NCBI GenBank assembly: GCA_002496905.1
Contig: DALV01000069.1
Span: 8,083 to 19,511, forward strand
Reading direction: 5' to 3'
DNA: 11,429 bases
Source: Euryarchaeota archaeon UBA105
GTDB taxonomy: Archaea; Thermoplasmatota; Poseidoniia; Poseidoniales; Thalassarchaeaceae
The notes under the pieces were generated by a model. That model was not told where the DNA came from, did no database searches, and saw only the letters and a list, made by a program, of their open reading frames with translations. Made by a program: the position numbers and the translations under genes. Positions within the stretch are counted from its first letter, which is position 1; each line of letters opens with the position of its first letter. Below are positions 1 through 5,192 of the stretch, piece by piece.

Positions 1-1
1 T

Positions 2-448
2 CTTTGGCTTCAATTGCTAGATGAAAAGGACGGTACGGTAAAGGTAGGGATGTCTGAATTCTTACGCGCAGATTACGGAGATGTGGTTCGTGTTATCCTT
101 CCTCACCCTGAGGATACAACTGAATTTGTCCTCGATGATGAAGGGACTGCAGGAATACGAGATGATGGTGAGGAAGACTCCAAGCCAGAAACACCCTCGG
201 CTGGTGATGAAATAGGCATAGGAGAGTTACTCGTTACCCTCCGTACTGGTTCTGACAGAGTGTTGATTAATTCTCCATTCCCTTGCAAGGTCCTCGAACT
301 TAATGGAGAGGTCGAAGACAATGCAGACCTTGCAAACGACGATGCTTACGGAGATGGGTGGTTCCTTATTGTCAAGCCTCACGACGGATTCGATGAAGAT
401 CAGTTCCTTGATGCAAATGAATACATCGAATATCTAAACGAACTGTGA
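2..448 (+). CDS. Glycine cleavage H-protein-like (lipoyl-domain) protein lacking the lipoyl lysine; 5' partial
   Basis: The frame is open to the left edge, and the first codons read as the W-x-L strand that opens H proteins, so the 5' end is cut by the window; the in-frame TTG at 14 is probably not the start. Family signatures are the 'DGTVKVG' strand, 'DYGDVVRVILP' (H proteins have a G-D-I/V-V-x-V-x-L-P element), 'INSPFP', 'VLELN' and the C-terminal 'DAYGDGWF' (family N-D-P-Y-G-E-G-W). H protein normally carries a lipoyl group on a lysine in an E-S-V-K-A-x-S-D hairpin and shuttles aminomethyl between GcvP, GcvT and GcvL. Here the equivalent stretch reads T-L-R-T-G-S-D, so arginine (codon 242-244) stands at the lysine position, and the hairpin is about two residues longer. 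An acidic, Gly/Glu/Asp-rich insert of roughly 25-35 residues (about 136-210) precedes it. The fold call is good; a role in glycine cleavage is doubtful. Its stop abuts the convergent cca gene. Confidence 0.75.
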   Translation, partial: LWLQLLDEKDGTVKVGMSEFLRADYGDVVRVILPHPEDTTEFVLDDEGTAGIRDDGEEDSKPETPSAGDEIGIGELLVTLRTGSDRVLINSPFPCKVLELNGEVEDNADLANDDAYGDGWFLIVKPHDGFDEDQFLDANEYIEYLNEL

Positions 449-1678
449 TTATGGCCAAGCCAAAGCAGACCATGATCCAGGGTCTTCAGTTTCCCAATCA
501 ATTGTCCCAAGCATCGAGATTACTTCATCTACTTCAGACAGATTTTCCTCAATCTGTCTTCTGTGAAGCCATCCCTTAAGACGCCCAAGCCTGATACCTG
601 CTTCTAAGCCCGTAACCTGCATCAATTTCTCTCCATCAATCAATGGTTTGTTGCCCGCACTATGTGGTTGAACATTGGAAGACGCTTTAATGAACTCAGC
701 CCCCATATCTCCGAAGTATTCCATCACTTCTTTCTTCATTGAGTCAGACAGGGCAGCGTTAAATCGCCTAAGTGAGCTAATATCATAGCTTAAATCTGAA
801 ATTTCTAAATCGTGTAAAAACCGAATTGTAGAAGCCTCTTCATTGGATAATCTTAGAGTTTGCTTGAGATGATTTGAAAGATCAATTCCCGACCGATTGT
901 CCTTGGAACATAAAATCGCTAAATTAACCAAGGGAGAACCTGAAAAACGTTCAATTCTAGCAAAATTAGTTTTAGGAATTACTTGGTTCAGAACTCCGAA
1001 ACTCTGCATTAACCGTATCACTTCTTTGTTATTGATACCTTGCAGAATTCGCGATAACTCGGCCCACTTACGCTCTGAGGAAACCTTGCTAAGCATGTGT
1101 AGATTTTCTGTTATTGCGACCTGTAAATCCTCATCCAAAAATCTAGTTCCTAATTCACCCGAATCTAGGAAGCGAAATGCCCTCATTATTCTCAAACCAT
1201 CTTCCCTTATTCGATCATGAGAATTTCCGACAGCACGGATTATGGTGGTATTCAAGTCATCCAATCCTCCAAATTCATCAATAATTTCCCCACTCACGGG
1301 ATCTAGAGCCATGGCATTAATTGTGAAATCACGCCGTGCTAAATCTTCGATTATATCATCACCAAATTCTACATCATCAGGTCTACGCCCATCTCCGTAG
1401 GAGCCGTCACAACGTAATGTTGTTACTTCCCAAGATTTGCCGGAACCTTCATCCAGTACCAAAATAGTTCCAAATGCGGCCCCAACTGGAATTGTTTTGT
1501 CAAACAATTGACTAACTATATCTGGATGTAAATTCGTTGCAATATCCATTTCAGTTGGATTTAACCCCTGCAATCTATCTCTAACCCAACCACCAACAAT
1601 CCAGGCCTGGCCACGCTGAGACAGCCGTTCTAAGACTCGCCTATCCGAATCAGCGAGTTGGCTCAATAGGTCGCCCAT
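449..1678 (-). CDS. cca: CCA tRNA nucleotidyltransferase, class II (bacterial poly(A) polymerase/CCA-adding family)
   Basis: This 409-residue protein would add or repair the 3' CCA end of tRNAs using CTP and ATP. In order it shows the nucleotidyltransferase head motif G-G-x-V-R-D (residues 29-34) followed by the metal-binding strand 'EMDIAT' (43-48), 'EVTTLR' (84-89), the RRDFT(I/V)NAMA signature (115-124), a G-G-L-x-D-L element (137-142), and the 'EDGLRIMRAFRF' motif (159-170), then a helical C-terminal half. The first metal-ligand position, usually Asp in D-x-D, is Glu here. The frame extends to 1774, but I choose the ATG at 1678: a strong Shine-Dalgarno (GAGGAGG, 1685-1691) sits 6 nt before it, and the extra 32 residues do not resemble the family and would overlap the divergent neighbour. 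Archaea typically use an unrelated class I enzyme, so a bacterial origin by transfer is plausible. CCA versus A-only or poly(A) activity cannot be read from sequence. Confidence 0.9.
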   Translation of the reverse strand: MGDLLSQLADSDRRVLERLSQRGQAWIVGGWVRDRLQGLNPTEMDIATNLHPDIVSQLFDKTIPVGAAFGTILVLDEGSGKSWEVTTLRCDGSYGDGRRPDDVEFGDDIIEDLARRDFTINAMALDPVSGEIIDEFGGLDDLNTTIIRAVGNSHDRIREDGLRIMRAFRFLDSGELGTRFLDEDLQVAITENLHMLSKVSSERKWAELSRILQGINNKEVIRLMQSFGVLNQVIPKTNFARIERFSGSPLVNLAILCSKDNRSGIDLSNHLKQTLRLSNEEASTIRFLHDLEISDLSYDISSLRRFNAALSDSMKKEVMEYFGDMGAEFIKASSNVQPHSAGNKPLIDGEKLMQVTGLEAGIRLGRLKGWLHRRQIEENLSEVDEVISMLGTIDWETEDPGSWSALAWP

Positions 1679-1684
1679 GACATG

Positions 1685-1691
1685 CCTCCTC
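1685..1691 (-). promoter_or_regulatory. Strong ribosome binding site of cca
   Basis: On the minus strand GAGGAGG ends 6 nt before the ATG at 1678. It decides the start against the upstream in-frame alternative at 1774. The site overlaps the 8-bp palindrome CCTCGAGG (1688-1695). Confidence 0.75.
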
Positions 1692-1712
1692 GAGGTCCAA
1701 ACATCAACCCGT

Positions 1713-1740
1713 CGGGCATTATGCCTATCTGTAATGCCCG
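1713..1740. promoter_or_regulatory. Perfect 9-bp inverted repeat between cca and the SerK-like gene (operator-like)
   Basis: CGGGCATTA (1713-1721) and TAATGCCCG (1732-1740) are exact reverse complements separated by 10 nt. The element sits in the 74-bp gap between two divergent starts (1678 and 1753), ending 12 nt before the SerK-like ATG. Half-site centres are 19 bp apart, about two helical turns, which suits a dimeric DNA-binding protein. It could instead form a hairpin in a leader RNA. Function is inferred. Confidence 0.5.
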
Positions 1741-1752
1741 TTTTCGAAGGCC

Positions 1753-2166
1753 ATGGAAGTCGAGTTGGTGCCACTGGAGGTCCTTCGACCTCATGAACAA
1801 ATCATCCATAAAAAAGTGGATCAATTAGAGCGAGTTACCCATCGCTGGAACGCTTACACAAAGCCACTTCTTCTAGATCGCACAACCGGAACAATACTTG
1901 ACGGCCATCATCGATATCACGTTGCACAAAGGATTGGTTTGCTCTGTGTGCCGTGTGTTTTAATCGATTATTTGGAAGATGACTCTATTGAATTAGACGT
2001 CTGGCCTAATTGTGGGCGCGATTCAATCAGCAAACAGGATGTAATCGATGCTGCACTTTCTGGCGATTTGATGAATCCAAAGACAAGTCGCCATCGTCTA
2101 TCCGATCATCTTCCACCGATCGCAGTTCCTTTGACTAGATTGAGACAACCTGCGATTGCTGATTGA
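1753..2166 (+). CDS. SerK-like / ParB-Srx-fold protein (possible free-serine kinase family)
   Basis: A 137-residue protein of the ParB/sulfiredoxin-like fold. It opens with 'VPLEVLRPHEQ', continues with a helix and 'KPLLLDRTTGTILDGHHRY', where D-G-H-H-R-Y (residues 50-55) is the hallmark of the SerK-type branch, then 'VPCVLIDY' (66-73) and a late 'NPKTSRH' (108-114) resembling the P-P-K-T-x-x-H motif of archaeal homologues, ending in 'VPLTRL'. In Thermococcus, SerK phosphorylates free L-serine with ADP to give O-phosphoserine, which feeds cysteine synthesis. The present protein is essentially only the core domain and, as I recall, shorter than the characterised enzyme, so the activity is a hypothesis. 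It does not look like a chromosome-partitioning ParB: there is no helix-turn-helix region. ATG at 1753 follows a weak GAAGG. It diverges from cca and converges with the HEAT gene 6 bp away. Confidence 0.75.
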   Translation: MEVELVPLEVLRPHEQIIHKKVDQLERVTHRWNAYTKPLLLDRTTGTILDGHHRYHVAQRIGLLCVPCVLIDYLEDDSIELDVWPNCGRDSISKQDVIDAALSGDLMNPKTSRHRLSDHLPPIAVPLTRLRQPAIAD

Positions 2167-2172
2167 TTGCAC

Positions 2173-3168
2173 TTATTGCTCAGCTAGAAGATTTCTTGCT
2201 GAAGATGAGATTAGCTCCAAATCGGATTTAGTAAGTTCTTCCATCAAAGAAAGCGTAGATTCTGAAATAGGTCTCCCGATCAAATCCTCAATTAGTTGCG
2301 AACGCATTTCTTCTGAACGCGATTCATCAATCAATAGATCATTCCTGAGAATCGACCCTGATTGACTTCTTTCTCCACGTAATAATCGAATCAATAACAT
2401 CTCTGAGGCATTGGATTTTAGCATCTCCGGTAACCCTTCTACAGATGTCCAATCTGTTTCTCGTAAGCTTCTCGAGAAGCGATTTACGAAAGCGGTGTTA
2501 GAATCTTCAATCCATGAATCTATTTGATTTTGTGATGATGCTAGTAGAATGCTTGCGATACGAGCTTTTAATTCACCGCTTGATTTGGTAATAAGTTCGT
2601 TTAATCGATTTTCAATTTCTTCGTCGAGAGTTGCTGAATCCGCTTCAATTATTCCGATCGCAGAGGCTCTGACTGTTTCTGAATCATCATTGAGAAGTTG
2701 CAAAATAATCCTAGAATCAACATTTTCCAAAGTAGATACTCGCTCTGCAACCGCTCTTCTTACCGCTCTATCATCGACAATCAAGGCTTCTGCAATCGAG
2801 TTTTCATCGATACTTATTCTAGCCTTCCAAGCGGCCAATCTGATATTTGCTTCACCATCGGATGAAAGTGTTTCAAGTATTGCTCGACCTGCACCATCAG
2901 CTCTAATCGCAATTCTTGCTGCTAACAATCTTCTAGAATTCTCTCTTGATTTAGATAGTTTTTCAATTACTGCCAAATCTTTGCTAGCGGCCCATTTTTC
3001 TATTGCTTCAAGGGCCTTTTCCCTGAACCAAGGATCAGGATCTTCTAGTAGTTTTACAAAACCCTCCAATGCCTCTGGGTCATTTAATTCGAAGAGATGT
3101 CTTACTGCTCTTCGACGCTGTCTCACATCGCTGTGGTTCAACTTGGCCAAGGCAGGTCTAACACTCAT
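2173..3168 (-). CDS. HEAT-repeat protein
   Basis: A 331-residue, entirely helical-looking protein built of HEAT-type helix pairs. The N-terminal half shows clear units such as 'RQRRRAVRHLFELNDPEAL' and 'LLEDPDPWFREKALEAIEKWA', followed by 'DGEANIRLAAWKARI', 'DDRAVRRAVAERVSTL' and 'DDSETVRASAIGIIE'; the D-x-x-x-x-V/I-R-x-x-A pattern recurs about every 30-37 residues. The C-terminal third is more diverged. There is no signal peptide, membrane segment or catalytic motif. HEAT solenoids are protein-protein scaffolds, and the partner cannot be named here. It lies 71 bp downstream of the PCMT-like gene on the same strand and may share its transcript. The ATG at 3168 lacks a clear Shine-Dalgarno. 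Confidence 0.8.
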   Translation of the reverse strand: MSVRPALAKLNHSDVRQRRRAVRHLFELNDPEALEGFVKLLEDPDPWFREKALEAIEKWAASKDLAVIEKLSKSRENSRRLLAARIAIRADGAGRAILETLSSDGEANIRLAAWKARISIDENSIAEALIVDDRAVRRAVAERVSTLENVDSRIILQLLNDDSETVRASAIGIIEADSATLDEEIENRLNELITKSSGELKARIASILLASSQNQIDSWIEDSNTAFVNRFSRSLRETDWTSVEGLPEMLKSNASEMLLIRLLRGERSQSGSILRNDLLIDESRSEEMRSQLIEDLIGRPISESTLSLMEELTKSDLELISSSARNLLAEQ

Positions 3169-3239
3169 ACTGCCTGCGAATCAAAAGTATGGCATGAACA
3201 CTACGCACTCACGAACCGGAAATACGCTACGGTATTGAC

Positions 3240-4232
3240 TCATGGAACTAGGTCTTCATGGCCACCGACCATCGGGGGTTCATCGTCATCCCAGTCGCCT
3301 GGAGAGTCGATATCAATTGCAAGTAATTGTCCAAATAGAGGCCACATAGGTTGTAGCCACTCCATCTCTGCCATGAGTAATTCAAACACCGGATGCTCAA
3401 CCAACTCATCCTCGCTGGAATCCTCGTCTAAAGGCGGTATGTCTGAAGGCATACCTCGAAGAGATTGAACTAATTCTTCGATTCTTTGGATGGTTTCACT
3501 ATCGATTTCAACCAATTCAATAATTATGTTCAGAGCATCTTCGATATGGTCTGCTAGTGCTTGTGGGTCAAGTGGATCTCGTTCGGCCTCAGAAAGGTCC
3601 ATTGGACCAAAGACAACATTCCCTAGTTCGGTGTCCAACCAATCTTCACCCTGTCTTTCTCTTTTCAGTAAGGTTTGTTGAATGGGTCCTCCAAATGGCC
3701 CTAAAACAAATCCTCCCTCTTCTACCATACCTGCCACTGTAAGCGGGATTTCTCGCACCGCGCCGGTAATTAACACCCGGTCAATACCTCTAGTTGCCTC
3801 ATCATTATCCTCTAAGGAGTGAACAGGTAGAACTCGAATCGTTCCTTTGGATTCATGAAATTCTAACCTTTCTTCTGTATGATATTGAACTTCCTGATGG
3901 GGTTCGAGAACAGTTACCATTCCATCTTTTCCAACGATATGGTCAATTAAAGCAGCAAGGTATCCACCTTTGGCTCCTATCAATAAGACATGTTGACCAA
4001 CAAGTAACTCAAGATGGTGAAGTAGCGTCGCAATCATGTGAGGCGCTGAGATGGTTTTCGCGGCATCATTCTGAGTAATTAGGAAGGGAACTGGTCTATC
4101 GTGCCAAAATGCATCTAATTCGAAGTCTGTAAACGACCCAATGAAGACCTGCTGCATGGCTTCAGCAACCTCATTTTCTATAGGAATGCCACTTTTTCGT
4201 AACCTCTCCAAAAGGTCATCTAGGGGCTTCAT
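3240..4232 (-). CDS. Divergent protein-L-isoaspartate O-methyltransferase-like protein with acidic C-terminal extension
   Basis: A 330-residue Rossmann methyltransferase of the PCMT family, which methylates L-isoaspartyl residues with S-adenosylmethionine for repair. Evidence is the N-terminal helical region, then 'KTISAPHMIATLL' (T-I-S-A-P-H-M at residues 60-66, the family's active-site segment), a SAM-loop position 'VLLIGAKGGYLAALI' (85-91), 'VTVLEPHQEV' (motif II-like acidic strand end), 'IDRVLITGAVREIP' and 'VEEGGFVLGPFGG'. Two things are odd. The SAM loop, normally G-x-G-S/T-G-Y, reads G-A-K-G-G-Y, and the G-D-G segment after it is absent. About 130 residues rich in Asp/Glu and helix follow the catalytic domain, while typical PCMTs end near 210-220 residues. 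Start: ATG 4232 has AAAGGTGA (4237-4244) just upstream; the frame could extend to 4280, but those residues are not family-like. Substrate could differ from isoaspartate. Confidence 0.75.
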   Translation of the reverse strand: MKPLDDLLERLRKSGIPIENEVAEAMQQVFIGSFTDFELDAFWHDRPVPFLITQNDAAKTISAPHMIATLLHHLELLVGQHVLLIGAKGGYLAALIDHIVGKDGMVTVLEPHQEVQYHTEERLEFHESKGTIRVLPVHSLEDNDEATRGIDRVLITGAVREIPLTVAGMVEEGGFVLGPFGGPIQQTLLKRERQGEDWLDTELGNVVFGPMDLSEAERDPLDPQALADHIEDALNIIIELVEIDSETIQRIEELVQSLRGMPSDIPPLDEDSSEDELVEHPVFELLMAEMEWLQPMWPLFGQLLAIDIDSPGDWDDDEPPMVGGHEDLVP

Positions 4233-4236
4233 AGGT

Positions 4237-4244
4237 TCACCTTT
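4237..4244 (-). promoter_or_regulatory. Ribosome binding site of the PCMT-like gene
   Basis: AAAGGTGA on the minus strand, 4 nt before the ATG at 4232, favours this start over the in-frame ATG at 4280. A TAATAAT box at about 4251-4257 could be its TATA element, but the short distance would leave almost no leader, so the two signals do not fully agree. Confidence 0.5.
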
Positions 4245-4300
4245 ACACAGATTATTACACCACCAATCATTTGAACGCATTGCGTCCGCGGTCTCACTAA

Positions 4301-4376
4301 GGGCCCGTGGTCTAGGGGTTATGACGTCGCTCTTACAAAGCGAAGATCACCGGTTCAATTCCGGTCGGGCCCACCA
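4301..4376 (+). tRNA. tRNA-Val (anticodon UAC), CCA encoded
   Basis: A complete cloverleaf can be folded by hand. The acceptor stem GGGCCCG/CGGGCCC (4301-4307 with 4366-4372) is seven perfect pairs. The D arm is GTC...GAC around TAGGGGTTAT. The anticodon stem TCGCT/AGCGA (4327-4331, 4339-4343) encloses the loop CTTACAA, giving anticodon TAC (4334-4336), valine. The T arm is ACCGG-TTCAATT-CCGGT (4349-4365). Discriminator A at 4373 is followed by a genome-encoded CCA (4374-4376). There is no intron. pncC starts 57 nt downstream on the same strand. Confidence 0.97.
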
Positions 4377-4385
4377 AAATACTGT
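4375..4385 (+). promoter_or_regulatory. 11-bp shared sequence upstream of pncC (copy 1)
   Basis: CAAAATACTGT begins in the last bases of tRNA-Val and ends 48 nt before the pncC GTG. The identical 11-mer occurs upstream of tatA (7858-7868), also about 50 nt before the start and also followed by a T-rich run (TCTTTTCC here). It could be a TATA-type promoter with a leader of about 20-25 nt, or a U-rich terminator for the upstream RNA. Confidence 0.3.
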
Positions 4386-4433
4386 CTTTTCCGCTTGTGA
4401 AAGAGTCAAGAAGGACTAGGCGAGCGAAGGGAC

Positions 4434-5120
4434 GTGGTCGAAGAGACTGCAGCGCTCGCCTCGAGGTTGAGCCGAAGACTCCGCAAGAGAGGCTGGAGCA
4501 TAGCTACAGCCGAATCTTGTACCGGTGGTTTACTGGCCTCAACCTTCACCGATATATCCGGTGCAACCAACTGGTTTGACCAAGGTTGGGTGGTATACAA
4601 TAATGAAGCAAAAATGCGAGAACTTGGAGTAGATAAATCCGCATTTGATCAAGGAGAAGCCGGAGCGGTCTCTCACCAAGTCGCACTACAAATGGCTCGA
4701 GGGGCGCGCTATCGCTCTGATGCCGAGGTCTCAATTGCTATCACGGGTATCGCAGGACCCGGCGGGGCAACACCTAGCAAAGAAGTAGGACTTGTCCACG
4801 TTGCCGTAACCGCCGGAGACCAATTCATTGTCCGTAGAAGAGACTTCGGGGAAAATGACCGCCTAGATAACAAGAAATCCTTCGTATCATTTGCTCTGAG
4901 GCTTTCTCTTGAACTTCTAGATCGAGTTGTAGAAGATGAAGAACGTATCGCCGCCGTCGAAAGTCGTGTTGAACGTGGCGAAGAGCAAGAGCCTGAATCC
5001 ATGGACCCCAAATCTGAGCAATGGCAAGGTAATCTGTCATGGGCAGATTGGGAAACAGAGACTGTTGCGGATGAAATTCAGAAGGTGGATTTAGCATCCC
5101 TGACAGATTGGGACGAGTAA
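4434..5120 (+). CDS. pncC: Nicotinamide-nucleotide amidase (PncC / CinA C-terminal domain family)
   Basis: The 228-residue product carries a full CinA-C domain, which deamidates NMN to nicotinate mononucleotide in NAD salvage. Motifs in order: A-E-S-C-T-G-G (26-32), 'GATNWFDQGWVVYNNEAK' (43-60, family G-S-S-x-W-F...Y-x-N-x-x-K), 'LGV' (64-66), 'GAVS' (77-80), 'MARGA' (87-91) and I-T-G-I-A-G-P-G-G (103-111), then a K-x-V-G strand. The N-terminal molybdopterin-binding domain of bacterial CinA is absent, as in stand-alone PncC. After the domain (about residue 165) there is a tail of some 60 residues, very acidic, with W-A-D-W and L-T-D-W elements, not expected in the family. The start is taken as GTG 4434 because a stop lies in frame at 4398 and the protein needs residues before A-E-S-C-T-G-G; AAGGGA just upstream is too close to be an ideal Shine-Dalgarno. 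Confidence 0.88.
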   Translation: MVEETAALASRLSRRLRKRGWSIATAESCTGGLLASTFTDISGATNWFDQGWVVYNNEAKMRELGVDKSAFDQGEAGAVSHQVALQMARGARYRSDAEVSIAITGIAGPGGATPSKEVGLVHVAVTAGDQFIVRRRDFGENDRLDNKKSFVSFALRLSLELLDRVVEDEERIAAVESRVERGEEQEPESMDPKSEQWQGNLSWADWETETVADEIQKVDLASLTDWDE

Positions 5121-5132
5121 GATTCCATTATT

Positions 5133-5147
5133 CGGCTCTACGAGCCG
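5133..5147 (+). terminator. Small GC hairpin after pncC
   Basis: CGGCTC (5133-5138) and GAGCCG (5142-5147) form a perfect 6-bp stem with a 3-nt loop, starting 12 nt after the pncC stop in the 72-bp gap before the polymerase gene. No T-run follows, so it is not a classical terminator. It may be an RNA-stabilising or attenuating hairpin. Confidence 0.3.
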
Positions 5148-5192
5148 CACTAGGCGATATCATCATGAGCGGTCCTGCGCGTCCTTTGACAT

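Noticed and set aside
1679..1774. N-terminal extension of the CCA enzyme to an ATG at 1774
   Set aside because: It would overlap the divergent SerK-like gene, lacks family similarity, and the internal ATG at 1678 has a strong ribosome binding site.
2549..3238. 229-codon open frame on the plus strand antisense to the HEAT gene
   Set aside because: Its product is Ser/Ala/Leu low-complexity with no family features; it is a shadow of the HEAT-repeat coding frame.
4301..4376. Possible integration (att) site at tRNA-Val
   Set aside because: No repeat of the tRNA 3' end, integrase or foreign-looking block was found in the window.
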